A DNA stretch of 64,000 nt from an uncultured Acidobacteriota bacterium (GTDB lineage: Bacteria; Acidobacteriota; Thermoanaerobaculia; Gp7-AA8). Both the position numbers and the translations under genes were made by a program. Location: the NCBI GenBank assembly GCA_937870635.1, contig CALMZP010000053.1, forward strand, positions 62,001-126,000, written 5' to 3'. The stretch's first letter is position 1. The number at the start of each line of letters is the position of its first letter. Shown piece after piece: positions 11,179-19,671 of the stretch. Under the pieces are notes generated by a model. The model saw nothing but the letters and a program-made list of their open reading frames with translations, was not told where the DNA came from and did no database searches.

Positions 11179-11230
11179 TGTAAACGGTTACAGGCGAAGC
11201 GAAGGTACTCCAACGCCAAGGGAGCGTCAA
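11179..11230 (-). promoter_or_regulatory. promoter with LacI-type operator at the start site
   Basis: On the minus strand a -35 box TTGACG (11230-11225) is followed after 17 bases by TACCTT (11207-11202). Just downstream is TGTAACCGTTTACA (11192-11179), a near-palindrome with central CG typical of LacI-family operators. It overlaps or follows the expected transcription start and lies 12 bases before the ATG of the large hydrolase, where a bound repressor would block the 8048-7407-5051 unit. No LacI-family gene is in this window. Prediction by pattern only. Confidence 0.5.
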
Positions 11231-11264
11231 CAGGTTTGAATAAGGATGATATGAGGAGGCTCCA

Positions 11265-12104
11265 ATGAAGCGTTGCCTGCCCCTTCTTCTGCTGATCGCC
11301 GCGTGTGCCACGACGCCGGCGCCGAACTCCTCGCTTCGCGTGATGACTTACAACATCCGGCTGAACCTCGCCAGCGACGGGCCGAATGCCTGGCCTCATC
11401 GCAAGGACGCCGTCGCCGGCCTCGTCCGTGACCAGTCCATCGACCTCCTCGGCGTGCAGGAGGCGCTTCCCGAGCAGCTTGCCGACCTCGATGCGCAGCT
11501 CCCCCGCCTCGGCCGCTTCGGCGAAGGACGCACCGCCGAGCGGCTCGGAGAATTCACCGCCATCTATTTCCGCAGGGATCGCTTCGACGTCCTCGACGCC
11601 GGTACGTTCTGGTTGTCCGAAACGCCCGAGGTTCCGGGAAGCAGGGGATGGGACGCGGCGTACGAGCGGATCGTCACCTGGGGAAAACTGAGAGACCGCC
11701 AGTCCGGCACGACCTTCTTCCACTTCAACACACACTTCGACCACGTTGGGCGGATTGCCAGGCGCGAGAGTGCGCGGCTCCTGGTGTCGCGCATCACCTC
11801 GCTCGCCGGCTCCTCGCCGGTGATCGTGACCGGCGACTTCAACGATCTACCCGAGGGTGAGCCGTACGCGATCATCACCGGCAGCGGTTTGTCCGACGCC
11901 ATGCTCTCGGCGCGCGCAGCGCATCGTGGCCCATCATCGACCTGGAACGCATTCAAGGCGATCGAGCCCGGACGGCGGATCGATTTCATTTTCACGCGCG
12001 GCTTCGATGTGACCAGCCATGCCATCCTGCCGGGCATGATCGACGGAACGCGGTTCCCGTCGGATCACCTCCCTGTGGTTGCCGAGGTCCGGATTGGCGA
12101 TTGA
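11265..12104 (+). CDS. endonuclease/exonuclease/phosphatase family lipoprotein
   Basis: 279 residues with a lipoprotein signal (MKRCLPLLLLIAAC, lipid-modified Cys14), so it is anchored in a membrane outside the cytoplasm. The fold is DNase I-like. MTYNIRLNL near residue 27, the metal Glu in LGVQEAL, NTHFDHVG, VTGDFNDLPEG and the closing SDHLPV are all present and form a complete metal-dependent phosphodiesterase site. Family members cleave phosphodiesters of nucleic acids, sphingomyelin or inositol lipids; the substrate here is unknown. GAGGAGG lies upstream of the ATG. It diverges from the hydrolase operon and runs directly into the oxidoreductase gene, whose start overlaps or abuts its end. 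Confidence 0.9.
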   Translation: MKRCLPLLLLIAACATTPAPNSSLRVMTYNIRLNLASDGPNAWPHRKDAVAGLVRDQSIDLLGVQEALPEQLADLDAQLPRLGRFGEGRTAERLGEFTAIYFRRDRFDVLDAGTFWLSETPEVPGSRGWDAAYERIVTWGKLRDRQSGTTFFHFNTHFDHVGRIARRESARLLVSRITSLAGSSPVIVTGDFNDLPEGEPYAIITGSGLSDAMLSARAAHRGPSSTWNAFKAIEPGRRIDFIFTRGFDVTSHAILPGMIDGTRFPSDHLPVVAEVRIGD

Positions 12105-13050
12105 AGTCGGGTTGCTTGGGTATGGGAAGGCCGGCAAGGGATTCCACGAGCCGCTCATCCGGTCCATCGAAGGATTGAACCTTCGAGCGATCGCGCGCCG
12201 CGATGAGGTCGCGAAGGTGATCGACGATCCCGCGATTCAGCTCGTGGTCGTGGCCACGCCGAACACGTCGCACTTCGACCTCGCGCAAAGGGCCATGCTG
12301 GCGGGGAAACATGTCGTCGTCGACAAGCCGTTCACGGTGAGGTCTGCCGAGGCGCGGCGGCTCATCGCGATCTCGCGCGATACGAGGCGCGTACTGACCG
12401 TCTTTCACAATCGCCGGTGGGAGGGCGACTTCCTCACGATCCGCAAGCTCATCGAGCAGGACGCGTTCGGAAGGCTCTTTTCGTACGAGGCTCACTTCGA
12501 TCGCTTCCGGAACCAGCCACGCCCCGGCGCGTGGCGCGAATCCACCGATCCCGGCTCCGGCATCCTCTACGACCTTGGCTCTCACCTCATCGACCAGGCG
12601 CTGCTGCTGTTCGGCGAGCCTGAGCGGATCGTTGGCGACGTACGCATCGAGCGCGAGTTCGCGCGCGCGGACGATGCGTTCGACATCTGGATGCACTACC
12701 CGCGTTTCAAGGTGACACTGATCGCGGGCATGCTCGTGCGGGAGCGAACGCCGCGCTACGTGCTGCGCGGATCGACTGGGACCTTCGTCAAGTACGGGCT
12801 CGATCCGCAGGAAGCCGATCTCGCCGCCGGAAAGTCACCGCGCGATCCGAACTGGGGCCGCGAGCCGCGCGAACAGTGGGGCACGCTGATCAGCGACGCC
12901 GGCGAACAGGTGATCGAAACGCTGCCGGGAAACTATGCCGTGTTCTACGAGAATGTACGCGATGCGATTCTGGGGCGAGCCTCGCTCGAAGTGCGGCCGG
13001 AGGATGCGGCGCGAACGATCGAGATCATCGAAGGGCTGAAACGATTTTAG
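12094..13050 (+). CDS. Gfo/Idh/MocA family oxidoreductase
   Basis: NAD(P)-dependent sugar or polyol dehydrogenase family. The N-terminal Rossmann motif GLLGYGKAGKGFHEPL is within the first 20 residues. VVVATPNTSHFDLA, then the signature GKHVVVDKPF with the catalytic Lys, follow near residues 60-90. The rest is the C-terminal alpha/beta substrate domain with DLGSHLIDQAL. No ATG is in register; TTG codons at 12094 and 12079 are the options, and 12094 places the Rossmann motif as usual. Both overlap the end of the upstream gene at 12104. It may be cotranscribed with it. Substrate unknown; the neighbourhood suggests sugar metabolism. Confidence 0.85.
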   Translation: MAIEVGLLGYGKAGKGFHEPLIRSIEGLNLRAIARRDEVAKVIDDPAIQLVVVATPNTSHFDLAQRAMLAGKHVVVDKPFTVRSAEARRLIAISRDTRRVLTVFHNRRWEGDFLTIRKLIEQDAFGRLFSYEAHFDRFRNQPRPGAWRESTDPGSGILYDLGSHLIDQALLLFGEPERIVGDVRIEREFARADDAFDIWMHYPRFKVTLIAGMLVRERTPRYVLRGSTGTFVKYGLDPQEADLAAGKSPRDPNWGREPREQWGTLISDAGEQVIETLPGNYAVFYENVRDAILGRASLEVRPEDAARTIEIIEGLKRF

Positions 13051-13121
13051 ATTTTTGATTTTGGATTTTGGATTTTGGATTTGGTCAATCCAAAATCCAA
13101 AATCGCAAATCCAAAATCATC
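13047..13121. repeat. hairpin built from tandem GATTTTGG words
   Basis: GATTTTGG-type words repeat about five times, then after a short loop (TTGGTCAAT) the complement CCAAAATC repeats four times. It sits between the convergent oxidoreductase and GH3 genes, starts inside the last codons of the former, and could fold as a long AT-rich stem that ends transcription in both directions. The same word is used in the element at 38579. Confidence 0.9.
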
Positions 13122-13130
13122 CAGCACTCC

Positions 13131-15245
13131 TCACTTCAGCTCGAATTTCCCTTCCAGCCCCCCCACCCACACGCGAAACATGCCCGGCTCGAACTTCCAG
13201 CCGCCCTCGTGCCAGAACGCGAGATCCGCGCGGCCGATCGTGAACTCGACGCGCTTCGTCTCTCCCGGTGCGAGTGCGACGCGGCGGAACCCTTTCAGCT
13301 CGCGGACCGGACGTGACGTGCTCGCCACCGGATCGTTGATGTAGAGCTGCACCACTTCCTCTCCGGCGACCTTCCCGCTGTTGCGCACGTTCGCCGACAC
13401 CGTGACGGCCTGCATGCCGCTCGATGCCTTCAGATCCGTGTACTCGAACGTGGTGTACGAGAGTCCGTGACCGAACGGGTAAAGCGGATCGTTCGGACTG
13501 TCGATGTACCGGCTCGTGTACCGCTGCGTCAGGTCTTCGGGACGTCCGGTCGGAAGATGGTTGTAATAGATGGGGATCTGCCCGACGGAGCGAGGGAACG
13601 TGATCGGGAGTTTCCCGCTCGGATTCACGTCGCCGAACACGACGTCGGCGATCGCATGTCCGCCCTGCGTCCCGGCGAACCATGTCCATAGGATCGCGGG
13701 AACCTTCTCGGCCGCCCACGTGATGGTGAACGGGCGGCCGGCCATGACGATGAGCGCCACCGGCTTGCCCGTCGCCACGACTGCTTCGAGAAGCTGCTGC
13801 TGATTGCCGGGGAGATCGAGAAACGCGCGCGAGTTCGCCTCACCGCTCTCGTCCCCCTTCTCGCCCAGAACCAGGAGAACGACATCGGCGGTGCGGGCTT
13901 TGGCGACGGCGTCATCGATCGCCGCACCGTCGGAGACCACGATCTTCGTCTGCGCGCCGGCTGTCGCGCGCACGCCTTCGAGGAACGAAACGGCTTCTTC
14001 GGCTTTTCCGTGCGCCCGCCACGAGCCGAGCATGTCCTCTCTGCTGTCGGCCAGCGGTCCGATGAGGGCGAGGGTCCCGATCTTTTTCGAAAGCGGAAGG
14101 AGCGAGCTCTCGTTCTTCAGCAGCACGAGCGATTTCTGGGCGATGCGCCGCGCGGCATCGAGATGCGCGGGAGCCAGATGCTCCGCCTTCTCCCGCCTCT
14201 CGTCGCCGTAAGGCCTTTCAAAAAGTCCGAGCGCGAACTTCGCACGGAGGATGCGTCTCGCGGACGTGTCAATGACGGACTCCGGCAGGCGACCTTCCTT
14301 CACGGCGTTCGCGAGCGTGTCGTAAACGGCGTCGACCATGTCCATGTCGACACCGGCGGTGATCGCCTGAATCGCGGCTTCCTCCGGTGTTCCGGCAGTG
14401 CCATGGTTTCTCATCTCGTCGATCGCTTCGTAGTCGCTGTCGACGAATCCCCGGAAGCCCCATTCGTTCCGGAGGATGTCTACGAGGAGGTGCCGGTTCG
14501 CCGTGGCCGGAACGCCATTGAGAGCGTTGAACGCGGTCATCAGCGTCCATACGCCGGCGTCAACCGCGGACTTGAATGGCGGGAGATAGATCCCCCGCAA
14601 CGTCTTCTCCGACATGTCGGTGGTGTTGTAGTCGCGGCCCGCCTCCGCCGCACCGTACGCGGCGAAATGCTTCGCGCACGCAAGAATCGAGTCGGGGGAA
14701 GAGATGTCCTTCCCCTGATAGCCACGGACGTACGCGGCCGCCATCGCCGCTCCCAGAACCGGATCCTCGCCGGCTCCCTCTGCCACTCTTCCCCATCGCG
14801 GATCGCGGGCGATATCCACCATCGGCGAGAACGTCCAGCGGATGCCGGAGGCGCTCGCTTCTCGCGCGGCAATGCGCGCCGACAGCTCGGCGGATGGCGG
14901 ATCCCACGTCGCCGCGATGCCGAGAGGAATCGGGAAGATCGTGCGGTTGCCGTGGATGACGTCGTGTGCAAAGAGAATCGGGATCTTGAGCCGCGACTTC
15001 TCCACGGCGATCCGCTGCATCTCGTTGATGTCGGCCGCCGTGCCCATTCCAAACACGCAGCCGATGCCGGTTTTCGCAACGCGCTCGCGAAGGTCTTCGC
15101 GGCCCGGCGTGAACTGCAGGAGTTGCCCGATCTTCTCCTCGAGAGTCATCCGCGCCAGCAGCGCATCGACGCGATCGTCGATTGTCTGCGCTCCGAGGGG
15201 GAGCGCGGTGATCAGAATGAGGAGGAGGAGGATTCGCCGCTTCAT
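13131..15245 (-). CDS. bglX: GH3 beta-glucosidase, secreted (BglX-like)
   Basis: Hydrolyses terminal beta-glucosides with retention. 704 residues with a Sec signal peptide (about 1-20), so it is periplasmic or exported. The TIM-barrel part carries KHFAAYG (192-198) and the nucleophile Asp271 in GFVDSDYEAI. The alpha/beta sandwich follows, then a fibronectin-III-like C-terminal domain (about 610-704) with RELKGF and EFTIGRADL. Length and order are those of BglX-type enzymes. It would supply glucose from oligosaccharides and fits with the GH94 phosphorylase and the hydrolase further left, although it is a separate transcription unit ended by the repeat hairpin at 13047. Confidence 0.93.
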   Translation of the reverse strand: MKRRILLLLILITALPLGAQTIDDRVDALLARMTLEEKIGQLLQFTPGREDLRERVAKTGIGCVFGMGTAADINEMQRIAVEKSRLKIPILFAHDVIHGNRTIFPIPLGIAATWDPPSAELSARIAAREASASGIRWTFSPMVDIARDPRWGRVAEGAGEDPVLGAAMAAAYVRGYQGKDISSPDSILACAKHFAAYGAAEAGRDYNTTDMSEKTLRGIYLPPFKSAVDAGVWTLMTAFNALNGVPATANRHLLVDILRNEWGFRGFVDSDYEAIDEMRNHGTAGTPEEAAIQAITAGVDMDMVDAVYDTLANAVKEGRLPESVIDTSARRILRAKFALGLFERPYGDERREKAEHLAPAHLDAARRIAQKSLVLLKNESSLLPLSKKIGTLALIGPLADSREDMLGSWRAHGKAEEAVSFLEGVRATAGAQTKIVVSDGAAIDDAVAKARTADVVLLVLGEKGDESGEANSRAFLDLPGNQQQLLEAVVATGKPVALIVMAGRPFTITWAAEKVPAILWTWFAGTQGGHAIADVVFGDVNPSGKLPITFPRSVGQIPIYYNHLPTGRPEDLTQRYTSRYIDSPNDPLYPFGHGLSYTTFEYTDLKASSGMQAVTVSANVRNSGKVAGEEVVQLYINDPVASTSRPVRELKGFRRVALAPGETKRVEFTIGRADLAFWHEGGWKFEPGMFRVWVGGLEGKFELK

Positions 15246-15260
15246 GGGCGCGGATTGTAT

Positions 15261-15290
15261 TGGAGGGCGAGCGACGGCGTCCGCCCTCCA
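15261..15290. terminator. hairpin downstream of the basic secreted protein
   Basis: TGGAGGGCG at 15261-15269 pairs perfectly with CGCCCTCCA at 15282-15290. It lies in the 52-base gap between the stop of the gene at 15298 and the ATG of the GH3 gene at 15245, both on the minus strand. No T run follows, so termination strength is uncertain. Confidence 0.5.
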
Positions 15291-15297
15291 GACGGAC

Positions 15298-15954
15298 TCA
15301 GCGACGGCTGTACCGGCGCGTCCGGTTCACGTCATATGCCTCGAACACTCCCGACCGCGACCAGTCGCCCTCCACCTCGACGTAATCGCCGGGACGAACC
15401 CGCTCGTCGCGCTCGTGCATCACGACGGTGATCCGTCGACCGGACCGCTCCTCACGCATCACGAAGACGTCGCGCCGGCGATCGACGCGCTCGACGTAAC
15501 CGCGCAACTCATCGCGGTCGTAGCGACGGTCGTATCGCCGATCGTAGCGGTCGTCGTAACGCCCGTCGTAGTAGTCGTAGTACCCGCCGGCATTGAAGAT
15601 GCCGCCGATGCGGATCGTAATGCCGGGACGGTAACGGTCGCGGTGGTAGTGCGACGCAGGAACGTGGAACGGATAGCGCGCGCCACCGACCCATACCCGA
15701 TACCCCTTGCCATGTTTCTGAACATCCGAGATCCGGCCCTCCGCGTAATACGGCCGGCGGCGGTCGTTCCGGTCCGAACGAATGTCACCGTTCCGTGATT
15801 CGCGCTGGCGCTCGCGGCGGACCTCGGACCGGTCGCCGCCGCGCCAGCTCGTCTCATCCGAAGGACGAGAATCTGCGAAAACGGACGTTACCGTGAGCGC
15901 CGCCATCGCCGCCACGGCCGTCATCCTGAGAGACAACTGCTTGCTGATCTTCAC
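15298..15954 (-). CDS. secreted Arg/Tyr-rich protein of unknown function
   Basis: Starts with GTG at 15954, five bases after AGGAGG; the longer frame to 16047 lacks a ribosome site. 218 residues: a signal peptide ending ALTVTSVFA near residue 27, a highly charged Arg/Asp stretch, a beta-like YYAEGRISDVQKHGKGYRV segment, a low-complexity YDRRYD/YDDRYD run near residues 124-146, and a C-terminal beta region with VEVEGDWSRSGVFEAYDV. The tail resembles small OB/DUF5666-like modules in which a (G)D.V.V.G turn repeats, but I cannot assign a family. Likely periplasmic or surface exposed. Confidence 0.7.
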   Translation of the reverse strand: MKISKQLSLRMTAVAAMAALTVTSVFADSRPSDETSWRGGDRSEVRRERQRESRNGDIRSDRNDRRRPYYAEGRISDVQKHGKGYRVWVGGARYPFHVPASHYHRDRYRPGITIRIGGIFNAGGYYDYYDGRYDDRYDRRYDRRYDRDELRGYVERVDRRRDVFVMREERSGRRITVVMHERDERVRPGDYVEVEGDWSRSGVFEAYDVNRTRRYSRR

Positions 15955-16016
15955 ATTAGCCTCCTGGCTTCGTTGATACTGCTGTCCTCGCTGTCGCAAG
16001 CGGGAAACCAGCTTTT

Positions 16017-16790
16017 TCAACGACGCTGCGCCAGGAGCCACGTCCACAACTCGGCGTTTCCATACGCCGGGTCCCAGGCGTTGTGACCGACGCCCGGAAA
16101 CTCCGTGTACCGCACGTCCGCGCCGAGCTTCTGCAACTCCGCATACATCCGCCGCGACTCAGACGGGGGAATCGTCTTGTCCTCGGCGCCGTGAAAAATC
16201 CAGGCAGGCACGGCGCGCACGCGCTCGGCGGTGACCGCGTACGGATCCGCCGCACCGGCCGTCAGAGGTGACTGGCGCACGCTCTCCGCTGTCTCCGGCT
16301 TGAGAATGCCTCCGCACACAGGCACCAGCGCCGCGAATCGTCCTGGATGTGCCATCGCCAGGTGCCATGTCCCGTAGCCGCCGAGTGAGAGTCCCGTCAG
16401 ATAAGTGCGCGATGGATCGCCGCGGAACTCCCGCGTTGCGGCGTCGAGGGCTATCATCGCCGCCGTGGCCGAATCGGCGAGCCACTGCGTCTCAGCCGGA
16501 GCCTGCGGCATCACCACGATCATCGGAAATCGCTCCGGGCTCCACCGGATGGCACTGCCGAGTCCGACGGCGGTCTGCCGCAGGCCGTCGTCGCCACGCT
16601 CTCCCGCGCCGTGCAGAAAGAGGACGACCGGAAGCATCCGGGTTCGATCTGAGTCGGGAACGTAGACCACGTACCGGTAGGTCCTGCCGGCATGGTCGAC
16701 CGTGCGGTTGAGAAAGCCTGTCTCGCTCGTGGGACGCATGGTGGCACAGGAAGTGAGGAGCAGGAGAAAGCCAGCCAGGAGGTTCTTCAT
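16017..16790 (-). CDS. alpha/beta-hydrolase lipoprotein (esterase/peptidase-like)
   Basis: 257 residues with a lipoprotein signal (LLAGFLLLLTSC, Cys15). The fold is alpha/beta hydrolase: oxyanion HGAGERGDDG near residue 60, nucleophile Ser in GLSLGGYG near residue 134, Asp in HGAEDKTIPP and His in GVGHNAWDP. This combination is that of PHB-depolymerase/feruloyl-esterase-like predicted peptidases, which are often exported and act on plant cell-wall esters. It shares a divergent 86-base gap with the metallopeptidase gene. A role next to the glycosidases is plausible but not proven. Confidence 0.85.
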   Translation of the reverse strand: MKNLLAGFLLLLTSCATMRPTSETGFLNRTVDHAGRTYRYVVYVPDSDRTRMLPVVLFLHGAGERGDDGLRQTAVGLGSAIRWSPERFPMIVVMPQAPAETQWLADSATAAMIALDAATREFRGDPSRTYLTGLSLGGYGTWHLAMAHPGRFAALVPVCGGILKPETAESVRQSPLTAGAADPYAVTAERVRAVPAWIFHGAEDKTIPPSESRRMYAELQKLGADVRYTEFPGVGHNAWDPAYGNAELWTWLLAQRR

Positions 16791-16876
16791 GCCGATTTAC
16801 CCGAGGAATCTTATGACGTCTAGAATGACGCCGTGCCAGGCGTAGTTGGAACGTTCATCGCAGTTCAGGACCAGAC

Positions 16877-17956
16877 GTGCAGCAGCTCGAGTCAAACAGC
16901 AGCGAACCGGCGCAGGGGGAAAAGCGCTCGATCGATTTCGAGAAGGCGCCGCGCGACGTCCAGCACCTTCTCCCGGTACCGATCAAAGAGCTCGGGCTGA
17001 AGCTCGAAGGTTCTCCCATCGAAGGCTATGTCGAGCAGCTGTTCAAGGAGCTCGACGCGAAGGGCCTCAAACATTTTCGCCCCGCGTTCTATCTGACGAG
17101 CGAATGGGGCTGTCCGTCCGAAGAGCCGGTCATCGGCGTTCCGTTCTATCTCGCCGATCGAAGACTCGGAGCGATCGAGAGTGCGCTGAACGATCTCGAA
17201 AGTGAACGCGAGATCATGATGTACATGCGCCACGAAGCAGGACACGCGTTCAACTACGCGTACGAGTTGTACAATACCGAAGAGTGGCACGAGCTGTTCG
17301 GGCCATTTCGCCGTCCATATCGCGACAGATACAGTTTCGTTCCGTTCTCGAAGAACTACGTTCGTCACATCGCCGGGTGGTATGCGCAGAAACATCCCGA
17401 CGAAGATTTCGCCGAAACGTTCGCCGTCTGGCTCACCCCGGGATCGAAATGGCGCCAGAAGTACAAGAACTGGCCGGCGATGAAGAAGCTCCGGTACATG
17501 GACCGGATCTGCCACGAAGTCGGAGACGTTCATCCGAAGCGGCCTCTCGGAGAAACGGACTTCACAGTCGAAGACATGGAAGAGACCATCGCGGAGTTTT
17601 ACAAGCAGCATTCGCGGGACGAGTCCGACCTCGTCGCTGATCTCGCCCTCGACTCCGATCTCGACGACATATTCGCCCAGGCCGCGGAAGTGCCCGAGGA
17701 TCGGGCGAAGAAGGCGGGTGCGGTGGTGATGCAGCATCGAAAGGAGATCGTCGACAAGGTCAGCTACTGGACCGGTGTCCGGCGATCACTGGTCAAGGCT
17801 CTTGTCGAGTCGATCGCCGCGAAAGCCGACGAGTCGAACCTCGTGGTCGATCGCAATCGCGAATCCGAGCACATCGTCGAGCTGACGACTTACATCACCA
17901 CGCTCTCCATGAACTTCTTCGTCGGTCGGCGCAGGCCCACCCGGAAAATGGCATGA
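16877..17956 (+). CDS. putative zinc metallopeptidase (HEAGH zincin)
   Basis: 359 residues, GTG start at 16877. The zincin signature HEAGH is at residues 119-123 and a downstream Glu in DEDFAETFAVWL (Glu180) is the expected third zinc ligand. No signal peptide is seen, so it is cytoplasmic. The C-terminal third is helical and acidic, with a conserved-looking segment YWTGVRRSLVKALVE. The gene overlaps the following ATP-grasp ligase by four bases (ATGA), so the two are made together. Family members are annotated only as putative zinc-binding metallopeptidases. The pairing suggests one partner makes an amide or peptide bond and the other cleaves or trims the product. Confidence 0.85.
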   Translation: MQQLESNSSEPAQGEKRSIDFEKAPRDVQHLLPVPIKELGLKLEGSPIEGYVEQLFKELDAKGLKHFRPAFYLTSEWGCPSEEPVIGVPFYLADRRLGAIESALNDLESEREIMMYMRHEAGHAFNYAYELYNTEEWHELFGPFRRPYRDRYSFVPFSKNYVRHIAGWYAQKHPDEDFAETFAVWLTPGSKWRQKYKNWPAMKKLRYMDRICHEVGDVHPKRPLGETDFTVEDMEETIAEFYKQHSRDESDLVADLALDSDLDDIFAQAAEVPEDRAKKAGAVVMQHRKEIVDKVSYWTGVRRSLVKALVESIAAKADESNLVVDRNRESEHIVELTTYITTLSMNFFVGRRRPTRKMA

Positions 17957-18981
17957 AGATCGGCGTCCTCTACGAGCGCTGGCACGAGACGGAGGAGTAC
18001 CCCGGCGAGAACATGGAGGATACGGCCGCCAAGAAAAAACGGAAGCGGCCGAAACTCGATCGTGAAGAGATCTTTGCGGCGCTCACCAAGCTCGGCCACG
18101 AGCCGAGCTACATCGAGCTCGACGGGGAGAACCAGACGCTCTTTGCAATCGCCCGCGCGAAAGTCGACCTGATCTTCAATCTCGTCGACTCGTACGGCGG
18201 CAACGACTCGCACGATTACAACATCCCCGCCTTCCTCGAGCTGCTCGACATTCCCTACACCGGCACCGGCCCTCACGGCCTGATCCTCGCGCAGGACAAG
18301 TCGGTGTCGAAGAAGATCGTCGCCTTTCATGGTCTGAAGACCCCCTTCTCCGCCGTCTCGCATCACGGCCGTGTCGATTACGCGCACGACGTGAAGTTTC
18401 CGCTCATCGTCAAGCCGTCGTCCGAGGATGGGTCGATCGGAATCGACGTCGGATCCGTCGTGACGTCCGTCAAGGAGCTGATGGAGCGCATCGACCGGCT
18501 TCACGGCGAGTTCGATTGTCCGGTGCTGATCGAGGAATACATCGAAGGCCGCGAGATCTACGCGGCGTTCGTCGGCAACGCATCACCCGAGGCGCTGCCG
18601 CTGGTCGAGCTCGACCTTTCCAGGCTCCCTCCCGATACGCCGCGCATCGCCGGGCGCGAGGTGAAGTTCGAGCGGGACAGCGAGATCTATCGCCTGACGA
18701 AATCCGCACTCGCCGAGAATCTGGATGAAGATGCGATCGAGCGGCTGCAGGAAGCAGGCAGGACCGCCTATCGCGCCCTTCGTCTGCGCGACTACGGCCG
18801 CATCGACATGCGCCTGACGAGCGAAGGCGACATCTACGTCATCGAAGCCAATCCGAATCCGTGGCTCTCATCGTCCGCGGAATTCGCGATCGCCGCGCGT
18901 GGCAGCGAACGGACATATACCGAGGCGATCGGGGCGATCATCGACGCGGCAAGGTCGCGCTACCCGCACCGGTTCAAATGA
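17953..18981 (+). CDS. ATP-grasp ligase, D-alanine-D-alanine ligase-like
   Basis: 342 residues of the D-Ala-D-Ala ligase superfamily. The N-terminal domain starts MKIGVLYERW; the central part has PYTGTGPHGLILAQDKSVSKKI; the ATP-binding lysine region FPLIVKPSSEDGSIGID is near residues 150-170; the metal-binding end is RIDMRLTSEGDIYVIEANPNPWL near residues 275-295. All core ATP-grasp residues appear present. It is divergent from true Ddl (no adjacent mur genes, Lys-rich insert KKKRKRPK near residue 30) and is coupled to a metallopeptidase. I infer a carboxylate-amine ligase making a small peptide or modified amino acid rather than peptidoglycan D-Ala-D-Ala. Confidence 0.85.
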   Translation: MKIGVLYERWHETEEYPGENMEDTAAKKKRKRPKLDREEIFAALTKLGHEPSYIELDGENQTLFAIARAKVDLIFNLVDSYGGNDSHDYNIPAFLELLDIPYTGTGPHGLILAQDKSVSKKIVAFHGLKTPFSAVSHHGRVDYAHDVKFPLIVKPSSEDGSIGIDVGSVVTSVKELMERIDRLHGEFDCPVLIEEYIEGREIYAAFVGNASPEALPLVELDLSRLPPDTPRIAGREVKFERDSEIYRLTKSALAENLDEDAIERLQEAGRTAYRALRLRDYGRIDMRLTSEGDIYVIEANPNPWLSSSAEFAIAARGSERTYTEAIGAIIDAARSRYPHRFK

Positions 18982-18983
18982 CC

Positions 18984-19195
18984 GGAGTGCGGCAGCTTGC
19001 TGCCGCGATCAGCGCACCAGCCGTCCGGCAAGCTGGCCGGTCAACGGAAGGCAGCGGCAGGGGCTGCCGGCGCGTTCGTTCGCTCCATTGTCATCCGAGC
19101 GTAGCGAGGGACCTGGGTGTGATGGGGGCGCGAAGATCATTCCACGTGCCGCCCGGCCCCCGGGTCCCTCGCTCACGCTCGGGATGACAGCTGAT
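18984..19195. repeat. compound intergenic repeat block
   Basis: Two repeat families stand side by side after the ligase gene. At 18984-19007 is a palindrome with core GGCAGCTTGCTGCC, followed by degenerate GGCAAGCTGGCC and CAGCGGCAGG copies. At about 19088-19192 is a long inverted pair: TCATCCGAGCGTAGCGAGGG on the left and its complement (CCCTCGCTCACGCTCGGATGA-like) on the right, separated by about 55 bases. Sequences of the second type are widely seen in environmental bacterial genomes. No gene is visible here. Confidence 0.85.
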
Positions 19196-19205
19196 TACCC
19201 GCCAC

Positions 19206-19664
19206 TCAGAGCGGTACATCCTTCAATTCGAACGTCTCCCAGAACCGCACTCCCCTCGCTTCGAACTCGATCTCGGCCTTGATCGAGACCGGGTCGGTGC
19301 GGCGCGCGTTGGCTGCGGCTCTCGCGGTGACGCGAACCGGGAAGATGTCGGTCTGCGCGGCTTCCAGAAATCCGTTGATCACGCTCTCGGACGGCTCGAG
19401 CGTGATCCGCTGGTTGTCCGGCGTGGTCAGTCTGATCGTCCGGATCATGATCGATTCCGTTGCACGGTTGGTGATGCGGACCGCCAGATTCAGCGGGGCC
19501 GTGCTTCCCGGCGCACATGAGAGCGATCCGATCGGACGGATCATGACGTCGCTCGGCGACATTCCCTCGGGCCGCGACGCTGGTCGGGCCGCGGGCGGGG
19601 GCGGCACCGAGGTCATGCAGGCCGCAAAGACAAGAACGATCAGGAGCAAACAATTCGGTCGCAT
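19206..19664 (-). CDS. small lipoprotein of unknown function
   Basis: 152 residues beginning MRPNCLLLIVLVFAAC with lipobox Cys16; GAGGGG precedes the ATG at 19664. After a Pro/Ala-rich linker comes a beta-sandwich-like region (LNLAVRITNRATESIMIRTIRL, up to the end) that resembles a periplasmic Ig-like module: N-linked amphipathic strands with ITN and FELKDVPL. The only neighbours on its strand are a degraded fragment just upstream and a DUF2846 gene. Function unknown. Confidence 0.75.
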   Translation of the reverse strand: MRPNCLLLIVLVFAACMTSVPPPPAARPASRPEGMSPSDVMIRPIGSLSCAPGSTAPLNLAVRITNRATESIMIRTIRLTTPDNQRITLEPSESVINGFLEAAQTDIFPVRVTARAAANARRTDPVSIKAEIEFEARGVRFWETFELKDVPL

Positions 19665-19671
19665 TCGCCCC

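Noticed and set aside
13047-13121. Possible short CRISPR-like array
   Set aside because: Repeats are contiguous 8-base words without unique spacers, and the second half is inverted; no cas gene is present.
14010-15431. 473-codon plus-strand frame across the GH3 gene
   Set aside because: The GH3 enzyme on the minus strand has signal peptide, nucleophile motif and C-terminal domain, so this is a shadow.
17953-18981. Calling the ATP-grasp enzyme ddl
   Set aside because: No mur or fts neighbours, a Lys-rich insertion and coupling to a metallopeptidase make cell-wall D-Ala-D-Ala ligase unlikely.
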